From assembly GCA_963682055.1 (NCBI GenBank), contig OY821743.1:15845566-15909565 (forward strand): 64,000 nt of DNA, in the 5' to 3' direction. The notes beneath the pieces are model-generated. The model had not been told where the DNA came from, searched no databases, and was given only the letters and a program-made list of their open reading frames with translations. This DNA is from Primula veris (Eukaryota; Streptophyta; Magnoliopsida; Ericales; Primulaceae). Shown here piece after piece: positions 37,691-47,952 of this stretch; within the stretch, counting starts at the first letter, position 1, and each line of letters begins with the position of its first letter. The translations under genes were made by a program, and so were the position numbers.

Positions 37691-38235
37691 TAACCTATCG
37701 TAGCATTATGTTAGCCTCGTTCTGTTTCCTGTTCATGTTACGTATGATTGACTTGAAAATATTATAGCATTCTGTTAGCCTCTGTCTTTTTCTTGTTCAT
37801 GTTAAGTATGATTGACCTCTGAATATTATAGTCACGGTTGTTTAATAATAATATCAGAGGAGTTATACTTTACAGTAACATCCCAACAATTTATAGTTTA
37901 CCTGCTACAGTAATGCTTGAGGGAGTGTAATTTTATGAAAACGTGTACGTCAACAAGATATGTTTCGTATGTATGCATTTTTACGCCCTTGTGCAAGTGT
38001 AGAGCTATATATGTGTGACCAAAGAAATAGTACCGAACAAATAAGAAACCAAGGAACAATGTTCCAACAAATAGTTTATCTATATCTTGGAACCATTTTA
38101 ATTTATCAGTGCACTTTGTTGATGCTATAGATGTAGAGATTTTATTCGAAGAAAAAAATCCATCCTTCTGGTAGCGGACACTACGCATGTGAAACCTTAA
38201 ACTTTGGCGCACCTAAGTATGTATATAGGCATAAT
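37691..38235. other. Non-coding DNA with a small tandem duplication
   Basis: A unit of about 65 bp is duplicated at about 37,700-37,830 (TAGCATT(A/C)TGTTAGCCTC and TATGATTGACYT). The minus-strand frames at 37,898-38,212 and 38,197-38,454 have no recognised domain. Confidence 0.5.
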
Positions 38236-38430
38236 CACTACAAAAAAAATGTTAAAATAGTTACAGGAATTGTGATGCTTTTTTTTTTCTATGAGCTTAT
38301 TAGCTACAACTTTTGTAACATTTTTTTGAAATAGTGACAGCTTTGTGACAGTTATGCGACATGTTTTTGAAATTGTGACAGATTTTTGACAGGTTTTGAC
38401 CCTCACTAAATCAACATTATTTTGTAGAGA
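38236..38430. mobile_element. Possible CACTA-derived miniature element
   Basis: It begins CACTACAAAAAAAATG, the usual CACTA-superfamily terminus, and about 195 bp later comes ATTATTTTGTAGAG, an imperfect inverted counterpart. Inside, TGTGACAG-type phrases repeat (GTGACAGCTTTGTGACAGTT). No clear 3-bp target duplication is seen (AAT on the left, ATA on the right), so the right boundary or the identity is uncertain. Confidence 0.35.
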
Positions 38431-38769
38431 TAGAGCGTCAAAAATCAATACCACATTTAAGTTCTTAAAACCCTTCTATAGCAGAATAATAGCAAGACAT
38501 ACAGTTAATTATAGTTTACTGCCACCATATTAATTTGGTGAGAAGTATGCAATTAGCCCCTTTCGCAACTCAATTGCTACCTGAACTTTTACATCATTTA
38601 TCATTGTATATAATTGGTATAGCAACGCTAAATTATCTTAATTGGGTTTATTCCCTTTGCAAAAATACACAGGGCTAGGCTCGGTTGACAAGGAAGGTAA
38701 GTTTTAGACTTGTGGCTTGTAAAAAAAATTAAAATGATAATTGTAAGAAAAAAAACATATTATTATTGA

Positions 38770-38785
38770 CTACATATATATGCCA
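38770..38785 (+). promoter_or_regulatory. TATA-like element upstream of the GLR pseudogene
   Basis: ACATATATATGCC lies about 100 bp before the GLR start codon at 38,881. A start site about 30 bp further on would give a leader of about 75 bases. Inferred from position only. Confidence 0.3.
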
Positions 38786-38880
38786 AGAAGTCATATAATT
38801 AGCTTCAGCTTAATACTCCCTCAACAATTTTAACATTAATAAGAGGAGATATATCATTTCCTTCCTCAGTGCAAGCCAAA

Positions 38881-39174
38881 ATGTCTTTCTTATACACTAC
38901 TGCTATATTTTTGTTTTTCATTTTGTTGCAGAGCTGCACTGCTCAAAATCTTGAAAACATAACCGCCGAAAATCCTCTAATAATTGGTGTTCCTTCAAAA
39001 TCGTTTTCCTCCAAGTTTGTGCAAAAAGAAATCACGAGTGAATGGGATATATACGGGAGATTCTCTATAAAGGTCTTCGAGGAGGCACAAAAGCTGTTGG
39101 GTTATAAGATTTATTTCAAATTTGTGGAGTACGTTGGCACTTATGACGATTTAGTTGCTAGCGTTGGTAATAAC
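38881..39174 (+). pseudogene. GLR exon 1: signal peptide and first half of the ligand-binding domain
   Basis: 98 codons. MSFLYTTAIFLFFILLQSC is the secretion signal; GRFSIKVFEEAQKLLGY and YDDLVASV match the S1 segment. The start is set by this ATG, since the 12 bases of open frame before it begin with GTG. The donor AAC|GTATAG at 39,175 keeps phase 0 with the acceptor before 39,417. Confidence 0.85.
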
Positions 39175-39416
39175 GTATAGCAAATACTCTGTCTACGCAC
39201 CTAGTTTTATCTCTTTCCATATTGCAATACTCAATTTAATTAGAAGCTATGGCTATTTTATAGCGACATAATTGGAGGTTTCTCTTCTATAGGCATTGCA
39301 ACACAAATTAAAACTATGAACTGATATACTAGTTAAATTGTGTTTCTCTAGTTGACATGCATTGTTGCATTTGTTTTAACAAATTCCTATAACTTTTTCT
39401 TACCACATTTGTGAAG

Positions 39417-39725
39417 ACTTTGGGTGGGGACGTGGACGACATAACGATAATAGCCAAGCGGTGGGATCTTCTCACATTTACTGTACCATACACCAAGTCA
39501 GGGTTGGCCATGGTAGTCCCATTGAAGCGTGCAGAACCATGGATATTTCTCAAACCCTTCAGTCTTGGACTATGGTTAGCCACAGGGGGGTTTTGCTCTA
39601 CACAATGGTGATTGTTTGGTTCATAGAACACAAGTCAAATGAAGAATTTGGTGCAGGTGGTTCTTGGCAACATCAGCTAGGGTTTGCTTTATGGTTCACC
39701 TTCACCTCACTTTTCACTGCCCACA
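39417..39725 (+). pseudogene. GLR exon 2: end of S1, first membrane span, pore loop
   Basis: Starts after TTGTGAAG with TLGGDVDDITIIAKR, then FTVPYTKSGLAMVVPLK. LWLATGGF is followed by a frame change; the sequel in another frame is YTMVIVWFIEHKSNEEF and the pore-loop region QHQLGFALWFTFTSLFTAH. Donor CACA|GTGAGT gives phase 1. Confidence 0.85.
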
Positions 39726-40030
39726 GTGAGTGCTGTATTTGTGCATTCGTCTTTAAAAACTTATATGTTCCCTTATTTTGAAAAAAAATAGAAGGAATTT
39801 TTTTATATGTTCTTTCATTCAAGTTTTGTTTCCCATTTTCTATTTCTTTCAAAGGGGATATACACTAACTAATTCAATGGAATCTTGAGAACGTATTGAG
39901 AATCAAACATTTGAGCCTAACTAATACTCAAAGGTCCATCAAATTATCATATTTGAATACATTGAATCATTACTTGATATGGAGAAAATAAGTTGACATG
40001 CCTAATCACAACTACATCTTCGTAATTAAG

Positions 40031-40256
40031 GGGAGACGGTTAAAAGCAATCACACAAGAGTGGTGGTGGTGGTGTGACTCTTTCTCGTGTTGATCGTGAT
40101 GCAAAGCTTCACTGCTAGTCTAAGTGCCTTGCTTACAGTCAAAAGGCTCAACCCGAACGTAGATTTATTGAGAGCTAAAGACACAAAAGTGGGTTGTAAC
40201 CCATTTATCAAGAAATTTGTTCAAAAACGTGCTTGGATACAAATCCGAAAACATTG
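40031..40256 (+). pseudogene. GLR exon 3, 5' part: third membrane segment and start of S2
   Basis: The split codon A|GG restores Arg at the exon 2/3 joint. The frame VKSNHTRVVVVV is stopped by TGA at 40,075, just where plant GLRs have Trp, and resumes LFLVLIVMQSFTASLSALL, the conserved S(F/Y)TASL gating motif. A one-base gain at about 40,225 shifts the frame before VLGYKSENI. The exon is cut after 40,256 by Copia-A. Confidence 0.85.
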
Positions 40257-41376
40257 TGAAATTGCTATCCGTTGTTCTACTTGTTGTTACGCAGTTAGCT
40301 TGCAACTACAGTTGAAATCACAATTGCAACCACGAGTATAAAGATGGACAGAACTGAAAGTTAAATGTACTTGAAACAACGGAGTTCACCCAACTGGGCT
40401 ACGTCTCCGAGATACTCACAAAAAATAATGATATTATAAAAGCTTACAATAAATGATTCAACTCTTAATGAAAAACTCTCAGACTGCCTCTATTTTTTTC
40501 TGCTTATCTCTATATTGCTTCTACCTTATAACTATCACTCAAAATATCAATGACATCACACCATTGTTTTTCGTTTTAAAAGTTCGCTGTGTATTCTCTC
40601 AAAGTTGAGTTATTTATAATTTAAAACACATACCTTCTACAAGCAAAACTATCATCTATTTATACAAGAAAAATAAATCTTCAAATATCTTATTCAAGTA
40701 ATTTTTATCTTCAGAATATTCTTGATTTATTCTTGTATCTCCATATTGGTCTAAATCTTCTTGTCATACGAAATCTTTATAGCTCCAGATTTGATCACAA
40801 TCTTTATAGGTCAATTCGAGATAAGCTTGGTTGAATATAGGAGTTATTATTTGCTTTGAAAGAAACATATAAAACAATATCTTTTCAAGATAAAATCTTT
40901 TTCATATACAATCAAATAACTCCATATATAAATCCAATCTATATGAATCATAAAGATCTCTATATCAAAGTAGATGGAAACATGATAAAGACTTGCATAA
41001 TAGTAGGAGATCTTGTTAGCAAAATAAAAGGAACAAGAAAATACTATCTTTTAAACTAATCTCCATATAATTCTCCATAGAACATTTCATTTTTTATCAC
41101 ATAAATATTCTCCAATATATAAAACCGATTTTGTGCTTATATGAGAATATATCCTGCATATCTAAAACATAATTATCACATAATAATTATTAAAAGAATA
41201 ATATGCAGTTAGACAATAATCATGCGTATCAGCAGGTTATAACTATGGTTGTAGCTGAGGTTGCAACTTCACATGTAAACATAAAATTGTCTTATCAATA
41301 ATCATTTAACTTAGATTACTTTGCTCAAACAAATTGACAACAAAGAGTTCACTAGGCCAGAAATACGGTCCTAACA
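40257..41376 (-). repeat. Copia-A 3' LTR (left), complete, 1,120 bp
   Basis: Runs from TGAAATTGCTATCC to GGTCCTAACA on the plus strand. The outer edge abuts the CATTG target duplication and the inner edge abuts the polypurine tract, so both limits are well fixed. Confidence 0.85.
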
Positions 41377-41391
41377 ATCTCCCCATTTGTC
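41377..41391 (-). other. Copia-A polypurine tract
   Basis: On the minus strand AAATGGGGAGAT stands directly before the TGTTAGGACC start of the 3' LTR. This is the plus-strand priming site of LTR elements. Confidence 0.8.
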
Positions 41392-42902
41392 GTTGGATTT
41401 GACAAATAATATGAGTTTATAAAGCAGTTTCTCCTGCAGACCATATTAGCACATAAAGTCCCAATAATATCAGTTTTAACACAAGAACTCCCCCTGCTCA
41501 TTAGAATTGTAAAACAATATATATAATTTGAGTTTAGCACTTAATCTCTCCTGCAGATTAGAATTGCATATCACATATTAACTCAAATAAGCATTCACCA
41601 ATATTGTAGCAAACATAACATAACATAAACTCTCTTCTCCTCCTATTTGCCACATCCATGACAAAGCTAGTTGCTGTTAGTGGGAACATTGAAGCAGTCG
41701 TTATAATAGGAATCATGATCACAAACAACCAGAGTAGAATGATAAACATTCATTCTCGAAAGCAGTTTAAGATCCTCAAAGTCAAGCTCATAACTTATCT
41801 TTTTTTTTTTCAAGCTCTCACAACTTATAACATCTACTCTCATATATGACAACCATCACCAAAGTTACATCATAATCAACTTTCACAGCAAAATCGCTCA
41901 TAATAAAATCACCACATTCATTAAAACAACCATCAGTAGAGTTTCACTCACCATAAATCTCACATTACTCACCAGACTTTTTATCAAGCAAGTTTTCAAC
42001 TCATACTACTGATATAATATAGATATATAGAGATAGACAGTAATTCTGTATTGTGGTTGTGTAGTTTAAAAAAAAACAGTTTAAGCAAATCTTTTTTAAG
42101 TCCAACAATTATAGAAAGATAGAAAAATATACACAAATATCTTTTTGAACAAGTTTTACCCAAATATAGATACTTATCTTTTTGAAAGATATTCAATTTT
42201 CCCATAAGGTATAAAAAGATAAGTTTTTGACCAAAACAATTCGAATTTAGATAAATTCGGCAATGAATAAAGATCAACATTCCAACTTGAAACAGATTTA
42301 TCTAATTGTCTGATTTTAAGTAGTTGAAGAAATATAGAAAATTTGACTTGTTTCACAATAAAGATAGCAATTATATATAGTATAGAATTTTTAACACAAG
42401 ATACTAACAATTTACTCAATAATATATATTTATCATGAGATCCCACATAAAAAAATTATGACTAAGAGCTATATTGAGAAAGTCGATTTTTCCTCTACAC
42501 AAAAACTAACTTGATCACCTCAGCAAGGAAAGAGTATAAGTGATGCCAAAACTTTCAAGACTTTGTCTTGGCTTTTTATCATTAGTTCACTTAGAACATC
42601 AAATTATGTTGAATTTGTTCATAATCAATGTGATTTCCCTTTAGAAATAGTCACTGACTTGTCTATATTTCAGACTGAGGTTGCAACCGTGGTTGCAACT
42701 AAAGTTACAACTGAATATAAAATTGCACTTTGTGCTTTCAATTCTATTACCAGAGAGGTTTTAGGGCAAGTTATCCCACATATGTGTTTGAGGCATCAAT
42801 TAGCGGTTTTTTCAAGACAAAAACTTCATAGCTCAATAAGACTTACCTTAGATATAAACTATATCAATGTTACTCACAGATAAGCACATATAGCAAGAAT
42901 AA
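41392..42902 (-). other. Copia-A untranslated 3' region
   Basis: About 1.5 kb between the RNase H stop and the polypurine tract, AT-rich and without coding signal in either strand. It contains the palindromic motif GTTGCAAC (about 42,680-42,700), which also occurs in the LTR. Confidence 0.6.
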
Positions 42903-43265
42903 TCAATTAGATCTATAGTGAAATACCCCAATATCACTTCTTAAAGTTTCAAATTTGTTTGTATCAAGGGGTTTTGTGAATATATCTGCTAATTGTCTTT
43001 CAGTTGAAACATGTTTTAAAATTAGGCTCTTTTCTTCAACTAGCTCTCTAATAAAATGGTGTGTTAAATCAATATGTTTGGTTCTGGAATGTTGTACTGG
43101 ATTCTTTACCAAGTCTATAACACTTTTGTTATCACAAAATAAAGTTAACACTTCGTGTTTAATATTATAATCAGATAACATTTGTTTCATCCATATAAGC
43201 TGGATACATCCACTACCAGCTGCAATGTATTTTGCCTCAGCAGTTGGTAAAAAAATGCAGTTTAC
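42903..43265 (-). pseudogene. Copia-A RNase H C-terminal fragment
   Basis: The minus-strand frame holds TAEAKYIAAGS, FCDNKSVIDL and HSRTKHIDLTHHFIRE, the typical copia RNase H blocks, then the ADIFTKPLD tail. The catalytic Glu and the following Asp are in place. The N-terminal part is cut off at the deletion joint with the 5' LTR at about 43,265; the open frame continues for a few codons into LTR sequence. Confidence 0.85.
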
Positions 43266-44060
43266 AATTGAATTCACCCAACTGGGCTACGTCTCCGGGA
43301 CACTCACCCAGATTAATGATATTATAAAAGCTTACAATATATGATTCAACTCTTAATGAAAAACTCTCAGACTGCCTCTAACTTTTTCTGCCTATCTCTA
43401 TATTGCTCCTACCTTATAAATATCACTCAAAAAATTAATGGCATCCCACCATTGTTTTTCGTTTTAAAAGCTCGTTGTTTATTCTCTCAAAGTTGAGTTC
43501 TTTATAATTTAGAACACACACCTTTTATAAGCAAAGCTATCATCTATTTATACAAGAAAAATAAATTTTCAAATATCTTCTTCATATAATCTTTATTTCA
43601 GAATATTCTTGATTTATTCTTGTATCTCCATATTGGTCTAAATCTTCTTGTCATACGAATTCTTTATAGCTCCAGATTTGATCACAATCTTTATAGGTCA
43701 ATTCGAGATAAACTTGGTTGAATATAGGAGTTATTATTTGCTTTGAAAGAAACATATAAAAAAATATTTTTTCAAGATAAATATTTTTCATATACAATCA
43801 AATAACTCCATATATAAATCCAATCTATTTGAATCATAAAGATCTCTATATCAAAGTAGATGGAAACATGATAAAGACTTGCATAATAGTAGGAGATCTT
43901 GTTAGCAATAAAAGGAACAAGATAACACTATTTTTAAAACTAATCTCCATATAATTTTCCATAGAACATTCCATTCTTTATCACATAAATATTCTCCAAT
44001 ATATAAAACTGATTTCGTGCTTATATGAGAATATATCCTGCATATCTAAAACATAATTAT
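43266..44060 (-). repeat. Copia-A 5' LTR (right), first part, truncated at the inner end
   Basis: Matches 40,384-41,170 of the left LTR with substitutions and small indels, starting at TTCACCCAACTGGGCTACGT. The 127 bp that should lie inside it are missing. It continues at 51,305 after the Copia-B insertion. Confidence 0.85.
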
Positions 44061-44272
44061 TGTTGTAAGATATTATTGGACTATTGGGCCTTACTCATAG
44101 TGGGCCTAAGTTGGGCTTTCTATCTTGTATAACCCTAACCTCTAGTATATAAAGAAGGTTAGGGTCCCCTTGTATTCATACATTCATATTCCTTCATTAA
44201 TAAAGATCATACTGTTCTCCCCTCTCTCTACTTCTGTCTCCCTATATACGTAGCTAATAGTGTATTACAACA
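44061..44272 (+). repeat. Copia-B 5' LTR, 212 bp
   Basis: TGTTGTAAGATATTATTGGA to GTGTATTACAACA. It contains TAGTATATAAAGAAGG (about 44,152-44,167), a good TATA box, and AATAAAGATC about 45 bp later, a likely poly(A) signal. Confidence 0.92.
44156..44163 (+). promoter_or_regulatory. TATA box in the Copia-B LTR
   Basis: TATATAAA within the 5' LTR, identical in the 3' LTR at about 51,174. It would be the Pol II promoter of the element. Confidence 0.6.
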
Positions 44273-44290
44273 CGTTATCAGCACTGCTCT
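44273..44290 (+). other. Copia-B primer-binding site region
   Basis: CGTTATCAGCACTGCTCT follows the LTR directly. ACACGTTATCAGCAC is a start I remember from other plant copia families; it is only partly like the standard initiator-tRNA-Met site. Confidence 0.5.
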
Positions 44291-44598
44291 CGAAGATTGG
44301 AGTACGGATTCTGGGTTCAATAAACCTGGTTTTTTTAGAATTTTGCTATATCGACCTTCACCAACATACCGTGCGAAAGGTACCGATTTTTTATAATAAA
44401 AAAAACTCAATTTATACCGTAACAGTAGTGTAACCATACGTTATATATTTACATGTAGTCACGGCTGTAAATTGCATGTTATGTAATCACAATGTTACTA
44501 GTACTACTTGTTAATAATACATTAACATAACCACTGCTGTTTGCATATTAAATAATCATAAGACATATTGTGAATGTATGTGATGATCTGTATCTGTA

Positions 44599-44604
<6 letters not shown>

Positions 44605-44641
<37 letters not shown>
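44605..44641. repeat. (TA)n microsatellite and 48-bp tandem duplication after it
   Basis: About 18 TA units, followed at about 44,655-44,750 by a duplicated segment (CTAGTACTATTGCCATA to CTAGCATGAAAAAAA, twice). Confidence 0.85.
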
Positions 44642-44643
<2 letters not shown>

Positions 44644-45394
44644 AGTTGCCATGTATCTAGTACTATTGCCATAAATTACTACTAGCATGAAAAAAAAAAA
44701 AAAACTAGTACTATTGCCATATTTACTACTAGCATGAAAAAAAAAACATATACTAACAAGTATAACAAATTGATAACAGTACATATTGTATATTATGTGT
44801 ATATACTGACCATAGTTAATCCACAATTTACATCAATAAATGATTTGTATAGCATCAATGAGTTGTGTACTTATTATATGTATAACCGATTTGTAAATCG
44901 AAAATCATGTAATTGTAAAACATGTATTAATCTTTCGGATTAAATCTGCAACAAACTGAAACGTATGTACTGATTTGTAATTCTCTGAAAGCTGTAAACT
45001 ATTCTGTAAATTACTCAAGGACTAAACTGAAACCTGTCTGAAATTCTGAACTGTATATGTAATAATGCTGTAAATATATATATAGTTTGTTGTAATTACA
45101 CACATGGTCCTGTAGTATAATACTTATACGAAAACAGTACATATGGTTGATAAAGATATAATATTTGGTAAATATACACACACATGCATATAATTTTTTT
45201 TATTAAAAGGCAAACGAATAAAAATTGCATGTTAATTGAATAAATTGATATGTTTCCATGTAAATTTAACCCCTTTGCATGTTAAAATATTTTTTTTACC
45301 ATATATAGAATTGATTGGTAAATTAAAAATATATTGTTTGCTTGCATGTTAAAACTACCATGTATAGAATTATTAATATGGCGATAAATATAGA

Positions 45395-45606
45395 TAATTG
45401 ATTTGATATGTTAGAATATTCATGAATTGATTGATAATATTAAATTGATTTGACTTGATGTGTTAGAATCTTCATGGATTGATTGATAATCTTAAATTGA
45501 TTTGATTTGATATGTTAGAATCTTCATGAATTGATTGATAATCTTAAATTGATTTGATATGTTAGAATATTTATGGATTGATTGATAATCTTAAATTGAT
45601 TTGATT
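45395..45606 (+). repeat. Tandem repeat, about 58-bp unit, 4 copies, in the Copia-B leader
   Basis: Units contain GATATGTTAGAATMTTCATG and ATTGATTGATAATCTTAAAT with few differences. They sit between the 5' LTR and the pol relics, where gag would be expected. Confidence 0.8.
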
Positions 45607-45792
45607 ATAACACCAAATCTACTGCATGATTAGATAGATTCTAAAATATATTTACTGCCTGTTTATATATGTGTGGTTAATCTAGATAGATATTTCTATG
45701 CTGCTAATATTATTGTCATATATAAAATGCGAAAATCGTATATATTCACATTTAAGTTGGAAAAATTATGAATCTTCCCCAAATAGGCTCAC

Positions 45793-45911
45793 CTATTTGG
45801 ATACGATGTCTAGGAAAGATAAAGGCGGAAGTCGTTCTCCTAATGAGGTCGGTTTTTAAGAGGCATTCGTGCCCACCCCCCTCACCGTCTTTCCTGGTCG
45901 TATTCAAATAG
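45793..45911. other. Long imperfect inverted repeat in Copia-B
   Basis: CTATTTGGATACGA (45,793-45,806) and AGGAAAGA (45,812-45,819) pair with TCTTTCCT (45,888-45,895) and TCGTATTCAAATAG (45,898-45,911). The stem is about 25 bp with one mismatch and a small bulge, the loop about 68 bases with a run of C. Confidence 0.7.
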
Positions 45912-46611
45912 AGCTACCGAAAGGGGTTGACTAAATAATAATTTCCCCGAGTGTGTTTATATAGTGATGTATGTTTCGCCGAATTGGTATTTCAGTATCG
46001 ACCCGTCGTTCGATCAATGAGAACCGATTCACATGAGAAGCAAAACTAATGTTTTCGAACTTGTCGTTTCGGGAAAAAAATTTTGTGCTTGTGCAAACCA
46101 TAAACATATAAACAAGTCGTTTTATATGAAAAATAATCCAGAACTCCCAACACAAGTTGAATGCCATCTATGATGAGAAAAATCGTAAAACATACTTGCG
46201 AAATGACTGTTTAAACGTTGATTTTAATTCCGTCACCACATGTTAGTCACCCTGATGTGTGAAAATGTGATGCCCAAAATTTTTTTTTGGATGCCATCCT
46301 TGATGAGTAAAACACGAGTTTGTTGTTACCATCAGGATGAATGCTAATGCGTTGATTTTATTCCGCCGCCACATTTGAGACGTGATGACGTCTATGGTGA
46401 ACTAATGTCTAAAATTGACATATTGGAGCAAACCTTCACCAAAATACTAGCTTGGAAATTGTATTCCATAAGCAGTATCGTGAATTTATATTCACCATGT
46501 TCCTTTATCACCCATCTGTTATTGGATAAGAAAATTACCCCGGTGAGTAGTTTTAATCCTATTGGGTCAATGGCGAATTGTTTGCCTGATATAATGCTCT
46601 TCGTGAATTTT

Positions 46612-47736
46612 TTTTCACGGATCGAGAACCGAGACAATTGTTATTTGTCTCGAACTGTCGCGATCCCGATGAATCGCCTAGCCAAGCGAGATTTTAGACA
46701 ATCGTCAAAATCGAAAACCTGTGGCACCAAGACAGTAATTGAAAGGAACAATATGGCTCATTGTCACAAAGCAAGAGATAATGCTCAATGAGCCAACTCT
46801 ATACTATAAAGACAAATGTCATGCACGGTTACTCCTTAAATAGTTCAAAACTATTACAAAGGTGAAAAAAACCGATGTTAATGTGGTTAAAGCTAACTGA
46901 AAGGAAACTCTTGAGACCCCCGGTTTTGTGACTCAAATGAGTTGGGGACCTTTCTTTATTGATTTTGATAAATCATTGAGCCATTTTTTTGCTCATCTGG
47001 ATTATGTTTTTCCATTTGGATTATGATTTTTCCATTTGGACATATTTTTGAATTATGGTTTGCCTATTTACGAAATTTCTCGAAATAATTTAAAGTGTTT
47101 TGAGCAAATCTATTTGACAAATGTGACCAAGCTTTAAAATTTGAAATTTTAGGCAATACTTGTGGGGTAGTTGATTTTTTTTGGAAATAGTGGGTAACAG
47201 TGTACCACATAATTTCACCAACTATTTGCCTAAAAGAGTTCTCAGTGACAACGATTCTGGACCTGTCGTTCCAAATCGAAATCTTTGGTAAAACCAAATT
47301 GATTTGTCAAATTTGAGGTCTTATACTCATGTAGGTCCTGCCGTACCTTGTTGAGTTATAAAATATTCGAGAAAACCAGTATTATCTGGTAATAGCTCAT
47401 AAAAGAATTGAAATTTCTTTACATAGCCTCCATTCAATACGATCAAAAGCGTATTTTAGAGGAGTTGAAATGTCTTTCAAGTGGTTTTTACCACAATTTT
47501 TAAAAGTATTTAAAGTTACCTTATCATTTCGCCTGTCGTCGAAATGATAAATGATTTAGATGTTAAGACATGATTGTCTATACTATCATTCGCCTCTCGT
47601 CGATTGATAAGAGCATTTTGATATTGTGGCATTGAACGGATGAGATATTCCCGGGTCAAAAGACGATCCTTGATTTATAATCGCATCGCATTTGGATTCT
47701 CTCTGAGAATATATTTCGCGATTAATCCGAAATCCA
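46612..47736. other. Cluster of short inverted repeats in Copia-B
   Basis: CGTGAA/TTCACG at about 46,601-46,618; CGAGACAA/TTGTCTCG at 46,630-46,652 nested within GGATCG (46,619-46,624) and CGATCC (46,661-46,666); TTATCATTTCG/CGAAATGATAA at 47,521-47,550 (perfect 11-bp stem, loop CCTGTCGT); TATCATTCG/CGATTGATA at 47,584-47,609 (one mismatch, loop CCTCTCGT); ATTCTC/GAGAAT at about 47,695-47,711. No coding match is visible in this part. Confidence 0.7.
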
Positions 47737-47952
47737 TGCCATTAATGCTCAATTTGAAAGACTAGTATGTGTAAAGATCACGAAATAAACTCGTAGAATT
47801 CTTGTAAAGAATTGAAGGAGTTATTGTGGACTTATCCAACCATAAGACGGACCATAAATATAAATGGTTATGGTTGATGCATCGACAATATGGTCACATT
47901 TTAATGTTGTCCACATAAATGCAGCACTTTCCAAACTTTTAGCCCTATCATT

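Noticed and set aside
42903..43277. Treating the Copia-A RNase H frame as a gene with its listed start
   Set aside because: The first residues come from LTR sequence at a deletion joint; the domain lacks its N-terminal part.
46375..46791. 138-codon frame inside Copia-B
   Set aside because: Composition is uneven, it overlaps several inverted repeats, it matches no gag or pol part I know, and it lies inside a decayed element. It may be a chance frame.
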